Notes under the pieces: generated by a model
Databases searched by the model: none
The model's input: the letters and a program-made list of their open reading frames with translations, nothing else
Told to the model about the DNA's origin: nothing
Translations under genes and position numbers: made by a program
Shown: positions 47,115-56,255 of the stretch, one piece after another
Layout: the number at the start of each line of letters is the position of its first letter
Position numbering within the stretch: position 1 is the first letter of the stretch
From: CAIWAH01 sp964602595
Lineage (GTDB): Bacteria > Verrucomicrobiota > Verrucomicrobiia > Limisphaerales > UBA9464
Assembly: GCA_964602595.1 (NCBI GenBank)
Contig: CAZRRO010000007.1
Coordinates: forward strand, 124,001 to 188,000
Length of the DNA stretch: 64,000 bases
Direction of reading: 5' to 3'

Positions 47115-49565
47115 ATGAAGGTCACGCTCAACTGGCTCAAACAATACGTCGATTTCAACTGGTCCCCCGAGGAACTCACCGAGCGCCTCACGATGCTCGG
47201 CCTGGAGGTCGAGGGTGTGGCGAAGCTCGGCGGTGAGTTTGCCGGCATCGTCGTCGCGCAGGTCATCACTCGCGACAAACACCCCAACGCGGACAAGCTC
47301 TCCGTTTGCCGCGTGAATGACGGCACGGGCGAACGCCAGATCGTTTGCGGCGCGCAGAACTTCAAGGCCGGCGACAAGGTGCCGCTCATCCTTCCCGGGG
47401 CGTCATTGCCGCCGAAGCCGGGCGACAAGGAGCCGTTCACCATCAAGGTCGGCAAGATCCGCAGCGTCGAATCCCATGGCATGATGTGTTCCCACGAGGA
47501 GCTCGGCCTGGACCCGGAGGCCATCGGACACCGCAAGGAGGACGGACTCCTGATCCTGCGCGAGGATGCCACGGTGGGGCAGTCGTTCTCCGAGTATCTC
47601 GGCCGGAGCGGCAGCGACGTGGTTTACGATCTGGAGGTGACGCCGAACCGGCCCGACCTGAACAGCGTCATTGGCATTGCGCGGGAAATTGCCGCTTTGA
47701 CCGGCAATCCGCTGCGGGTCCCGGCGACCGAATTGCCGGCCGGCACCGAACCGGCCGCCAGCCTGGTCAGCGTGCGTCTGGAGGCGCCGGACCTGTGCCC
47801 GCGTTACACGGCCCGTGTGGTCAAGGGAGTCAAGGTCGGCCCCAGCCCGGACTGGCTCCGCTCCACGCTGGAGAAGGTCGGTCTCCGCAGCATTAACAAC
47901 GTGGTGGACGTCTCCAATTTCGTGATGCTGGAGACCGGTCAACCGCTCCACACCTTCGACTACCATTTGCTGGCCAAGGATGGGGCGGGCCGGCCCGCCA
48001 TCGTCGTTCGGCGGGCGGTTTCCGGGGAGAAATTTGTTACGCTGGACGGCAAAGAACACACGCTCGCGACCGAAAACTTGCTCATCGCGGACGAGTCCAA
48101 GGCCATCGCCTTGGCCGGGGTCATGGGCGGGCTGAACACCGAGATCAACGCCTCCACTGTGGACGTGTTGATCGAGGCCGCCTACTTCACCGCGACCAAC
48201 ATCCGCCGGACGAGCAAGACGCTCGGCTTGCGCACGGATGCCAGCTACCGCTTCGAGCGCGGGGCCGACATCAACGCGTGCGAGCAGGCAAGTCGTCGTT
48301 GTGCCCAGCTCATTCTGGAAACCGCCGGCGGCGTGCTGGCCGACGGAGTTGTCGAAGCGTATCCAGAAGTCGCCAAGGCCAAGCAGGTTTCCCTGCGACA
48401 TGCCAAGACGGAGACTTTGTTGGGCATCGAAATCCCGGTCGAAGCCCAGGCGAAAATGCTCGCGAGCCTGGGCCTTATTCTGACGTCCAACACGGCGGAA
48501 CCGGCCGTGAGCACGTGGTCAATTCCGTCGTGGCGGGTGGACCTGAAACGCGAAGCCGACCTCATCGAGGAGATCGCCCGACTCTACGGCGTGGACAAAA
48601 TTCCATCCACGGCACCTCGCGGAGCCGTCGGTTCCCACCCGTTCGATGCCGTTTACGACCAGTTTGCCGAGGTGCGCCGGATCCTGTCGGGGCTCGGGCT
48701 GAGCGAGGCGCAGGGGCAGACGTTGATCAATGACGCTTCGGCCAAGACCGCGGCGACGGAACCGGTGCTGTTGGCGAATCCGCTCAGCAGCGACATGAAC
48801 GCGCTTCGGCCGTCGTTGCTGCCGGGACTGCTCGACACGCTCAGTCACAACCTGACCCGCCGGAATGGCGACGTGCAGTTGTTTGAGATTGGCCGCGTGT
48901 TCAACGCGCACAATGGCCAGGCCAAGGAAGGCTGGCGGGTCGCCATCGCGTTGACGGGTTCCCGCAGTCCGGGTTTCTGGGCCGGCGCCGAACGCGACGC
49001 GAAGTGCGATCTCTACGACCTCAAAGGCTTGGTGGAAGCCCTGATCGAAGCGTTGGGCCTGCGTGGCGTGGCGTTCGCAAAGCGCGCCGAAAGCACGGCG
49101 CTATTCCTTGAGTCGGCGACCTTGGTCCTAGGCGGCAAATTGCAGCTGGGGCAAATGGGCCAACTGCTGCCCACGCTGGCGAAGCGGCATGACCTGCGCG
49201 ATGCCGTCCTGCTGGCGGAGTTGGACCTCGACCAGTTGCTGGCCAGGCGCAATGCGACCAAATCGTTCAAGGCGCTCCCGCAGTTTCCGTCCAGCCGACG
49301 CGACTTGGCGCTGCTGGTGCCGGAATCAACGACCCACGAGGCCGTCCTGCAGATTGTGCGGCAGACGAAGCCCGCCAACTTGGACTCGGTCGAATTGTTC
49401 GACGTCTTCCGGGGCAAGCATGTGCCGGAAGGGCAGAAGAGCTTGGCCTATGCTTTCACCTACCGCGCGGCGGACCGCACGCTTAAGGACGACGAGGTCA
49501 ATGCGGCCCAGACAAAACTGACGGAAGCCCTCCAGGTCGGACTGAAGGCGTCGCTCCGCGATTAA
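47115..49565 (+). CDS. pheT: Phenylalanine--tRNA ligase beta subunit
   Basis: An 816-residue subunit. The N-terminal tRNA-binding (EMAP-like) domain spans about 39-155 (VAQVITRDKHPNADKLSVC, VCGAQNF). The B3/B4 editing domain lies about 205-390 and includes YTARVVKGVKVGPSPDWL. B5 follows, and the C-terminal ferredoxin-fold anticodon-binding domain occupies about 720-816 (LPQFPSSRRDLALLVP). The length is normal for the family. The split from pheS is unusual. Confidence 0.97.
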   Translation: MKVTLNWLKQYVDFNWSPEELTERLTMLGLEVEGVAKLGGEFAGIVVAQVITRDKHPNADKLSVCRVNDGTGERQIVCGAQNFKAGDKVPLILPGASLPPKPGDKEPFTIKVGKIRSVESHGMMCSHEELGLDPEAIGHRKEDGLLILREDATVGQSFSEYLGRSGSDVVYDLEVTPNRPDLNSVIGIAREIAALTGNPLRVPATELPAGTEPAASLVSVRLEAPDLCPRYTARVVKGVKVGPSPDWLRSTLEKVGLRSINNVVDVSNFVMLETGQPLHTFDYHLLAKDGAGRPAIVVRRAVSGEKFVTLDGKEHTLATENLLIADESKAIALAGVMGGLNTEINASTVDVLIEAAYFTATNIRRTSKTLGLRTDASYRFERGADINACEQASRRCAQLILETAGGVLADGVVEAYPEVAKAKQVSLRHAKTETLLGIEIPVEAQAKMLASLGLILTSNTAEPAVSTWSIPSWRVDLKREADLIEEIARLYGVDKIPSTAPRGAVGSHPFDAVYDQFAEVRRILSGLGLSEAQGQTLINDASAKTAATEPVLLANPLSSDMNALRPSLLPGLLDTLSHNLTRRNGDVQLFEIGRVFNAHNGQAKEGWRVAIALTGSRSPGFWAGAERDAKCDLYDLKGLVEALIEALGLRGVAFAKRAESTALFLESATLVLGGKLQLGQMGQLLPTLAKRHDLRDAVLLAELDLDQLLARRNATKSFKALPQFPSSRRDLALLVPESTTHEAVLQIVRQTKPANLDSVELFDVFRGKHVPEGQKSLAYAFTYRAADRTLKDDEVNAAQTKLTEALQVGLKASLRD

Positions 49566-49581
49566 CTGGCCGCCGGTCGAA

Positions 49582-49677
49582 TCAGGATTCCGACTCGTTG
49601 ACGGTCTTGATGGCGATGACCACGTAGGCCACGACGAGGCCGACGGCGAAGGCGAAGATGAGCAGGTCAGTGAGCAT
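49582..49677 (-). CDS. 31-residue membrane peptide
   Basis: A very short frame (MLTDLLIFAFAVGLVVAYV and then VIAIKTVNESES) that forms one membrane helix of about 20 residues with a short charged tail, a common shape for small membrane proteins. Codons are GC-rich at the third position, as in real genes here. No strong ribosome binding site is seen. It ends 16 bp from pheT and is on the opposite strand. Confidence 0.5.
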   Translation of the reverse strand: MLTDLLIFAFAVGLVVAYVVIAIKTVNESES

Positions 49678-50206
49678 ATCGGTGATGTGTTCCGGCCGGA
49701 GCCGGTGATTGGTGCCGTGACGCTGGCTAGCTCTGGGACAGGGGACTCCACCGGTTTTGCCCGGTTGTTTTCCCCGATTGTCGTCCTCGCCGGCTACGGT
49801 CGCCCGGCCCGATGGCTGCGCGCCTGACCTCTCCGCTCGAGCGGGCGTTGAGATTGCCGGGACGGCACCTTGCGGGTCGTTTCCTGACGGACGAGGTCAC
49901 GTTTGGCCTTGCTGCCGGTTGACCGGGGATTGGAGGCCGCGGCCGCTTGCACCCAGGTGTTGGCCACGGTCATTGGCGGTGACGGCACCACGACGAGCGG
50001 AACTGCCGTCGAGTTTTGATTTGGGGATTTCATCAGGTGTAGCGTCGTCGACCGGGCGGCACGCGCCACTTGCCCGTTGGCACACTTCACCCTTGGGTTG
50101 CGACGCGGCGGCGGACATCGGCCGGTTCCGGCGGGGACGAAGCCGCGGGAATTCCGTGTCCCGTTTTCGGTGGAGCGAAGGCTTCGCGGCCCGTTACCGT
50201 GGCAGC
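49678..50206. other. 529-bp stretch with no convincing gene
   Basis: Between the 31-residue frame and the Ada gene I see no confident gene or RNA. A minus-strand frame at 49794-50033 (79 residues, basic C-terminus, start ATG 50033) has weak third-position GC bias and no ribosome binding site, so I do not call it. The stretch may carry the regulatory region of the Ada gene. Confidence 0.4.
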
Positions 50207-51292
50207 GTGAATTTGCTTCCGCCCCAGCCGACGATGGTCCGCGCCTTCCTGGCGGGCGACCGTAGCTTTGACGGACTGTTCCTGGCCGGAGTTCGCACGA
50301 CCGGGATCTTCTGCCGCCCCAGTTGTCCCGCCCGGAAACCAAAGCCGGAGAACCTGGAGTTTTTTGCGACCGCCCGGGACGCGGAGGCGGGCGGCTACCG
50401 GGCGTGCCGTCGTTGCGAGCCGACCCGGGCCGATGGCGAAATTCCTGACTGGCTGCGTCCGTTGCATGCCCGGATGGACGCGGAACCCGACCGCCGCTGG
50501 ACCGCCGATGATCTGCGTCACCTCGGACTGGAACCGGCGCGGGTGCGCCGCTGGTTCCAGCAACGGCACGGGCGGACTTTTGCCGCCCACTGCCGGGAGA
50601 CACGTCTCGGGCGGGCACTGAACACGCTGCGGACGGGCGGCTCCCTCGACGATGCGGCGTTGGGCCACGGCTTCGAGTCGCACAGTGGTTTCCGGGAAGC
50701 CTTTGCCCGCCATTTCAGCCGGACTCCCGGCACTGCCCGGTCGGCCGATTGCCTGTTCGCGGAAGTGGTGCCGTCGCCGCTCGGCCCGCTGCTGATCGCC
50801 GCAAGTGACGCCGGGATTGGCCTGCTGGAGTTCTCGGACCCAATGCGCCTTGAAGTCACGATGGGCCGGCATAAACAGCGGTCGGAATTGCCTTTGGTTC
50901 CGGGACAACATCCCCTGCTGGAACGGCTGAAAGCGGAACTCGTGGACTATTTCGCCGGGCGCCGCCAGCAGTTCACCGTGCCACTGCACGCGCCCGGCAC
51001 GCCCTTTCAGGAACGTGTGTGGTCCGGTTTGGGCCGCATTCCCTACGGGACGACCTGGTCGTATGCGGACTTGGCCCGCCACGTGGGCCAGCCCAAGGCC
51101 TCGCGTTCCATCGGTCTCGCCAACGGCGCGAACCGCATTGCCATCCTGATCCCGTGCCACCGGGTCGTGAACACGGGCGGCACCTTGGGCGGCTATGGCG
51201 GCGGGCTTTGGCGCAAGCGTCTCCTGCTCGAACTGGAACGCTCCGGAAAGCCCATTGGCAGTGTCGAGGTTGAACGCCCAGCGGTTCCGTGA
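50207..51292 (+). CDS. ada: Ada-type bifunctional regulator and O6-methylguanine/alkylphosphotriester DNA methyltransferase
   Basis: A 361-residue three-domain repair protein. Residues 1-75 are the Ada zinc domain with ligands C36, C40, C67 and C70; C36 is the residue that would accept a methyl group from phosphotriesters. Residues about 75-170 form an AraC-type helix-turn-helix, and the rest is the methyltransferase with active C317 in ILIPCHRVV. The start is GTG 50207, since Ada proteins begin a few residues before the PP...MVRAF segment; ATG 50234 is an alternative. It probably activates its own expression on alkylation damage. Confidence 0.92.
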   Translation: MNLLPPQPTMVRAFLAGDRSFDGLFLAGVRTTGIFCRPSCPARKPKPENLEFFATARDAEAGGYRACRRCEPTRADGEIPDWLRPLHARMDAEPDRRWTADDLRHLGLEPARVRRWFQQRHGRTFAAHCRETRLGRALNTLRTGGSLDDAALGHGFESHSGFREAFARHFSRTPGTARSADCLFAEVVPSPLGPLLIAASDAGIGLLEFSDPMRLEVTMGRHKQRSELPLVPGQHPLLERLKAELVDYFAGRRQQFTVPLHAPGTPFQERVWSGLGRIPYGTTWSYADLARHVGQPKASRSIGLANGANRIAILIPCHRVVNTGGTLGGYGGGLWRKRLLLELERSGKPIGSVEVERPAVP

Positions 51293-51311
51293 AGGAAATC
51301 TCAAAAAGCCT

Positions 51312-51341
51312 TTGACGGTCGCCAAACCCCATCGCTACTTT
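51312..51341 (+). promoter_or_regulatory. Putative promoter of tRNA-Asn
   Basis: TTGACG and TACTTT are 18 bases apart, ending 18 bases before the tRNA, close to a consensus housekeeping promoter. This is the best of the three tRNA promoters in the window. Confidence 0.55.
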
Positions 51342-51359
51342 GCGCGCCCGTTGCGGAAT

Positions 51360-51434
51360 TCCAGAGTAGCTCAATGGTAGAGCACGCGGCTGTTAACCGT
51401 GTGGTTGTAGGTTCAAGTCCTACCTCTGGAGCCA
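51360..51434 (+). tRNA. tRNA-Asn (anticodon GTT)
   Basis: Acceptor TCCAGAG pairs with CTCTGGA, D arm GCTC/GAGC, anticodon stem CGCGG/CCGTG with loop CTGTTAA, T arm GTAGG/CCTAC. The anticodon GTT reads AAC and AAU. CCA is encoded. About 235 bp without a gene follow it. Confidence 0.97.
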
Positions 51435-51669
51435 CTTCCCCAGCGCGAAATTCTCCTCGCGGTTCTAGCCGGAGTCGGCCCGGCGACAACGGCTCTCTCC
51501 CTAAGTTCAGCGTCCGTTCGAGCCATCCGGCTTCGACCGGAAGTTCCTCGCCTCCGATCTCGGATTCGTTTGCGGCAAATTCGGGTCGGCGTCGCCCGGC
51601 CGGTTGGCGAAGGCTGCTCCCCCGTTTCGAGGCTTGAACCGGCCGATAGTTTCCGGCGTTGCTTTGTGG

Positions 51670-54600
51670 ATGCTTCCGTTTTCCCGATGCCGATTCGCGG
51701 TGGGTGTCGCCGTGTCGTTGCTCGTTCATGGCCTTGTTTCCATGCAGGCCGACACCGCCTGGATTTGGGCCGAAGGTCCGGGTAGCGAGAGCGCGGCCGT
51801 GTTCCGCCGGTCCTTTGAGGTGCCGGCCAATCTCCGGGAAGGCGTCCTGTTCCTCACCTGCGACAACGGCGCGAAGGTATTCCTCGATGGCAAGTCGGTG
51901 CTCACCAATGCCGACTGGAACCAGCCGGTGAAGGCGAATCTCACGGGCCGGCTGACCCCTGGGCGGCATGAGTTCCGGATTGAGGGCCGGAATGAGGGCA
52001 GCGTGGCCGGCTTGGCCGCGCGCCTGCGGCTGAAGACCGCCGACGGCAAGGAAACGATCGTCGAGACGGATGCCGCGTGGGAAGCGACCGTGCCGGGACG
52101 GCCTGATTGGAAGGCGGCGAAAGTCGTCGGCAAATACGGGGACGAACCGTGGGGTGATGCGCTTGCCGGAGCCGGCGCCCCGGCGGGACCGCCCCGGGTC
52201 ACCGCGGTGGAAGACATCCAGGTCCGGCCCGGCTTCCGGGTGGAACTAATCCACGCGGTGCCCAAGTCGGACGAAGGTTCCTGGGTGAGCATGACTACGG
52301 ACCCCAAGGGGAGGCTGATCGCCTGTGACCAAGGCGGCGGCCTGTTTCGGTTGACCCTGCCGGCCGCCGGTTCGGGAACGCCGGCCGCGGTTGAGAAGCT
52401 GACCAATTCCGTCGGCGGCGCCCACGGGTTGCTCTACGCCTTCGACAGCCTCTACGTGATGGTGAACGAACAGGGCGGACGGCAGGGCCTTTGGCGGCTG
52501 CGCGACACCAACGGCGACGATCAGTTCGATCAGGAAACACTGCTGCGCCGCATCGAAGGCGGGGGCGAACACGGGCCTCACGGCATCGTGCTATCACCCG
52601 ATGGCATGTCGCTCTACCTGGCGATTGGCAACCACACCAAACTGCCCGATCACATGGAGCTGTCCCGGGCCGCCCGGGCATGGGACGAGGACCAGATTGT
52701 AACGCGGCTCTGGGACGCCAACGGCCACGCCCGCGGCATTCTGGCGCCCGGCGGATACATTTGTCGCACCGATCCTGAGGGGAAGTCCGTCGAGTTGGTC
52801 AGCTATGGTTACCGCAACGAATACGATGTCGCGTTCAACGGCTGGGGTGACCTCTTCACTTACGACTCCGACATGGAATGGGACGCCGGCACCCCGTGGT
52901 ATCGGCCCACGCGCATCTGTATGGCGCCCAGCGGCAGCGATCTCGGCTGGCGCTCCGGCGCAGGAAAATGGCCCGGCTACTATCCTGACAGCCTGCCGGC
53001 AATCGTGGACATCGGTCCGGGTAGCCCCACCGGGGTCGTGTCGGGGCAGGGGGCCAAGTTCCCCGCCCGGTATCAGCACGCCATCTTTGCCAACGATTGG
53101 ACCTACGGGACGATGTATGCCATCCACCTGACGCCGGAGGGCGCCGGCTACCGGGCGGAGAAAGAAGAGTTCCTGAGCGGCCGTCCGCTGCCGTTGACCG
53201 ACCTTCTGATCCATCCACAGGACGGGGCGATGTATTTCGCCATCGGTGGCCGCGGCACCCAATCGGCGGTTTACCGGGTGACCTACACCGGCATGTCGAA
53301 TACCGACCCGGCGCCCTTGCCGCCCATGACCGCCGCCCACCAGCTCCGCCGTGAACTGGAATCCCTCCACGACGAAGGCACCGGTCCGGAAGCCATTGCC
53401 AAGGCATGGCCGCACCTGGCCAGCGAGGACCGCTGGATTCGTTACGCGGCCCGGGTGGCGATCGAACGCCAGCCGGCTACCGCTTGGGCCGACCGGGTCT
53501 TTGCCGAGACGCGGTCTTGGGCCGTCATCGAAGGCGCAGTTGCCTTGGCTCGCGTGGGGGGCACCGAGCACCGGGACCGCCTGCTGGAGCAGTTGAACCG
53601 GCTGAACTTCCTCAAGCTCGACGAAGCCGGCCGCTTGGCGGCGGTGCGCGCGTATCAGTTGGTCCTGATTCGCCGCGGTCTGCCCGAAGGCGGATTGCTC
53701 AAGGCAACCGTCCAACGCTTGGACGTCGAGTTTCCCTCGGGTAGCCGCCCGCTCAATCGTGAACTGGCGGGGACCTTGATCCGGCTCGGCGCTGCCGCGG
53801 TGGTGCCCAAGGCCGTGGCACTGATGCTGACCGCCAACGACGCGGACCTGCATTATGCCAGTGATGCGTTGCTTGAGCGCAACCGGGGCTACGCGAGTGC
53901 GTTTTCCCAAGCTGCCAATAGCCGACCAAACCAGGAGCAGATCGCGTTTGCCTACCTGTTGCGCGAGGCCAAGTCCGGCTGGACGCCGGCGCTGCGCAAG
54001 TCGTTCTTCAGTTGGTTTCCCCGCACGGCGCCCTGGCAGGGGGGGAACAGTTTCCGCGGCTTTTTGGAGAACATCCGCAAGGACGCCCTTGCGACGGTGA
54101 GTGATCCGGCGGAGCGCGCCGCGCTGGAGACGTTGTCCACGGCCAAGGCCGCGGCGCCCGATTCGCAGTTCGCCGCTCCTAAGGGTCCCGGCAAGGCCTA
54201 CTCGACGGATGAGGCCCTAGCGTTGGCCAACGGGAAGATCAAAACCCGCGACTTCGAAAACGGCCGAGCAATGTTCCATTCCACGGGCTGCGCAGCCTGC
54301 CATCGGTTCAACGGTGCGGGCGGAAGTGTCGGACCGGATCTCACCGGTGTCGCCGCGCGCTACACTCTGCGCGACCTGTTGGAGAACATCATCGAGCCCT
54401 CGAAGGTGATTTCGGACCAGTATGGTTCAGAGGAAGTGGTGCTGGCCGACGGGTCCAGCCTGGTGGGGCGTGCCTATGCGGAGAACGGCCGGCTGGTGGT
54501 CACCGCCGATCCCCGGAATCCGGATGAGGCGAGTTCCGTGGCGCTCGACCAGGTGAAGTCGCGCAAGCCGTATCCGGTCTCGCTGATGCCAGCCGGCCTT

Positions 54601-54690
54601 GTCAACGGGCTGAATGCCGACGAATTGCTGAACCTGCTGGCTTACCTTCAGTCGGGTGGCGATCCGAAACACGCTGTTTTCCAGAAGTGA
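51670..54690 (+). CDS. PVC-type cytochrome: jelly-roll, beta-propeller and C-terminal heme domains
   Basis: A 1006-residue exported protein with signal peptide CRFAVGVAVSLLVHGLVS. Residues about 27-145 are a jelly-roll sugar-binding module (SFEVPANLREGVLFLTCDN, FLDGKSVLTNADWN). A glucose-dehydrogenase-like propeller follows (FRVELIHAVPKSDEGSWVS, GPHGIVLSPDGMSLYLAIGN), then helical repeats, then a cytochrome c with CAACH at 874-878 and a VGPDLTGVAARYT region typical of Planctomycetes/Verrucomicrobiota (TIGR02603-like). ATG 51670 gives the signal peptide; TTG 51604 is possible. Periplasmic oxidation of sugars is an inference. Confidence 0.93.
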   Translation: MLPFSRCRFAVGVAVSLLVHGLVSMQADTAWIWAEGPGSESAAVFRRSFEVPANLREGVLFLTCDNGAKVFLDGKSVLTNADWNQPVKANLTGRLTPGRHEFRIEGRNEGSVAGLAARLRLKTADGKETIVETDAAWEATVPGRPDWKAAKVVGKYGDEPWGDALAGAGAPAGPPRVTAVEDIQVRPGFRVELIHAVPKSDEGSWVSMTTDPKGRLIACDQGGGLFRLTLPAAGSGTPAAVEKLTNSVGGAHGLLYAFDSLYVMVNEQGGRQGLWRLRDTNGDDQFDQETLLRRIEGGGEHGPHGIVLSPDGMSLYLAIGNHTKLPDHMELSRAARAWDEDQIVTRLWDANGHARGILAPGGYICRTDPEGKSVELVSYGYRNEYDVAFNGWGDLFTYDSDMEWDAGTPWYRPTRICMAPSGSDLGWRSGAGKWPGYYPDSLPAIVDIGPGSPTGVVSGQGAKFPARYQHAIFANDWTYGTMYAIHLTPEGAGYRAEKEEFLSGRPLPLTDLLIHPQDGAMYFAIGGRGTQSAVYRVTYTGMSNTDPAPLPPMTAAHQLRRELESLHDEGTGPEAIAKAWPHLASEDRWIRYAARVAIERQPATAWADRVFAETRSWAVIEGAVALARVGGTEHRDRLLEQLNRLNFLKLDEAGRLAAVRAYQLVLIRRGLPEGGLLKATVQRLDVEFPSGSRPLNRELAGTLIRLGAAAVVPKAVALMLTANDADLHYASDALLERNRGYASAFSQAANSRPNQEQIAFAYLLREAKSGWTPALRKSFFSWFPRTAPWQGGNSFRGFLENIRKDALATVSDPAERAALETLSTAKAAAPDSQFAAPKGPGKAYSTDEALALANGKIKTRDFENGRAMFHSTGCAACHRFNGAGGSVGPDLTGVAARYTLRDLLENIIEPSKVISDQYGSEEVVLADGSSLVGRAYAENGRLVVTADPRNPDEASSVALDQVKSRKPYPVSLMPAGLVNGLNADELLNLLAYLQSGGDPKHAVFQK

Positions 54691-54738
54691 TCCGAGGCGG
54701 CTTGGCCGGCCCGCGCGAACCGGGTTCCGGGAGCCGGC

Positions 54739-56136
54739 TCAACGGGCGGGCGCTGGAGCAACCACCGGGGCGGCTTGGACTGGGGATTCTTCGATGACCG
54801 GCTTCTGTTTGAACATCTGCAGGAACAGCGGGAGCCGACGAACATCGAAGAATGAAACGTAGGCCATGAACGACAGCAGCAGGACGGCGAAGGCGGTCGT
54901 GGCGTATTCCTGGAATCGGACACTCACGCGCCGGCGCAGGATGATTTCGTAAAGCGCCATCGTGATGTGTCCGCCGTCGAGCACTGGCAGCGGCAGGAGA
55001 TTCAGCAGGGCAAGGTTGATGTTGAGCATCACCATGAAACTGAGGGCGAGCCGGTAGTCGGTCTGCACGTCCACGGCGAGCTTGCCGAGAATTCCGGCGG
55101 GACCGCTCATGTCCTTGGGGCTGACACCGGTCTGCTTCGGGTGGAACAGCGCCCAAAAGGTTTTGCCCATCATTCGCAGCACCCCCTCGATCTGATCGCG
55201 GGGCGCCGGGCCAGGCCGCTGGATTTCGTAGTGTCCGCCGGCAAAACCGATGCCAATCCGGCCCCGCTTGGTTTCAGCATCGAAGACGGGCGTCACTTGG
55301 AGGGTTTTCCGTTCGCCAGCCCGGTCGATGACGATTTCACAGGCCCGGCCTTGGCCGCGGTTCACGATCTCGCTGAGGTGCTCCTGGTTCAGCACGTAGA
55401 TTCCGTCGAACGACAGGATCTTGTCGCCGCTCAGGAGGCCGACCGCGGCGGCGGGCATGTTGGGCTGCACGAGGCCGATGACCGGCCGTTCCTGGGGTTC
55501 GAGGTCGAGCCACTTCAGGCCCAACGCTTCTGATTTCTTGGTCGGGATGCCGACGGTCAGGCGCTCGCTTCCCCGTTCAACCGTGACTGCGATGACGTTG
55601 GTCAGCGCGGTGACCACCTCCAGGTTGATCTCCTGCCACGATTTCACCGGGTGGCCATTGATGGCGACGATCCGGTCGCCGCTCCGGACCCCAAGCTTGC
55701 CCTCGACTGAGTCCGGTTCCACCCGGCCGATGACCGAAGGGTTGACCAACACCGGCAGGCCGATGGCCCAGACGACGGTCGCCAGCACGAGGGCGAACGC
55801 GACGTTCATGAACGGACCGGCGACGGCCACGAGAATTTTCGTCACCGGCGAAATGGGAGCCATCGGGGCGTCGGACTTCCCTTCGATGGCTTCCGATGTG
55901 ATCATCTGGGGCAGCTTTACGAAGCCGCCGGCTGGAATCCAACGGAGCGCCCACTCGACCCCATGTTTGTCCAGCCAACTGACGATCTTGGGGCCGAATC
56001 CGATGGAGAAGCCGTCGATCTTCATGCCGCGACGGCGGGCCATCCAGAAGTGGCCGTATTCGTGGACGAAGATGCTCGCCCCAAACAGCACCAACACGGC
56101 CACGCCGACGTAAATCCAGTTGAGAACGGTCTCCAT
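54739..56136 (-). CDS. rseP: Site-2 protease RseP (RIP metalloprotease)
   Basis: A 465-residue inner-membrane protease. The zinc site HEYGH is at residues 25-29 within the first membrane helix. Two PDZ domains follow in the periplasm (about 125-215 and 220-310, including GVRSGDRIVAINGHPVKSW and GLLSGDKILSFDG). The second zinc motif is LPLPVLDGGHI in a later helix. In E. coli it cuts anti-sigma factor RseA. No RseA-like partner is nearby. Its usual neighbours (dxr, bamA, lpxD) are absent. Confidence 0.96.
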   Translation of the reverse strand: METVLNWIYVGVAVLVLFGASIFVHEYGHFWMARRRGMKIDGFSIGFGPKIVSWLDKHGVEWALRWIPAGGFVKLPQMITSEAIEGKSDAPMAPISPVTKILVAVAGPFMNVAFALVLATVVWAIGLPVLVNPSVIGRVEPDSVEGKLGVRSGDRIVAINGHPVKSWQEINLEVVTALTNVIAVTVERGSERLTVGIPTKKSEALGLKWLDLEPQERPVIGLVQPNMPAAAVGLLSGDKILSFDGIYVLNQEHLSEIVNRGQGRACEIVIDRAGERKTLQVTPVFDAETKRGRIGIGFAGGHYEIQRPGPAPRDQIEGVLRMMGKTFWALFHPKQTGVSPKDMSGPAGILGKLAVDVQTDYRLALSFMVMLNINLALLNLLPLPVLDGGHITMALYEIILRRRVSVRFQEYATTAFAVLLLSFMAYVSFFDVRRLPLFLQMFKQKPVIEESPVQAAPVVAPAPAR

Positions 56137-56141
56137 TTGCT

Positions 56142-56164
56142 GCGGGCAAGCTACGGTTGCCCGC
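56142..56164 (-). other. Hairpin abutting the rseP start codon
   Basis: GCGGGCAA and TTGCCCGC form an 8-bp perfect stem with a 7-base loop, ending five bases before the rseP ATG. It lacks a T run, so it is not an obvious recN terminator. It would cover the ribosome binding region of rseP in a transcript. Confidence 0.4.
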
Positions 56165-56255
56165 CCGGTCTGGCAACGGACGAGGCGGGATGTTCAAACG
56201 CGGAGCGACCTGTCTTTCGGAGACGGTGCTGGAAACGCCCCAGTGGGCGGACGGG

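Noticed and set aside
49794..50033. 79-residue minus-strand frame
   Set aside because: Weaker third-position GC bias than real genes here, no ribosome binding site and no family; left uncalled.
51435..51470. Possible terminator after tRNA-Asn (CGCGA/TCGCG)
   Set aside because: Five-base stem with no T run; too weak to call.
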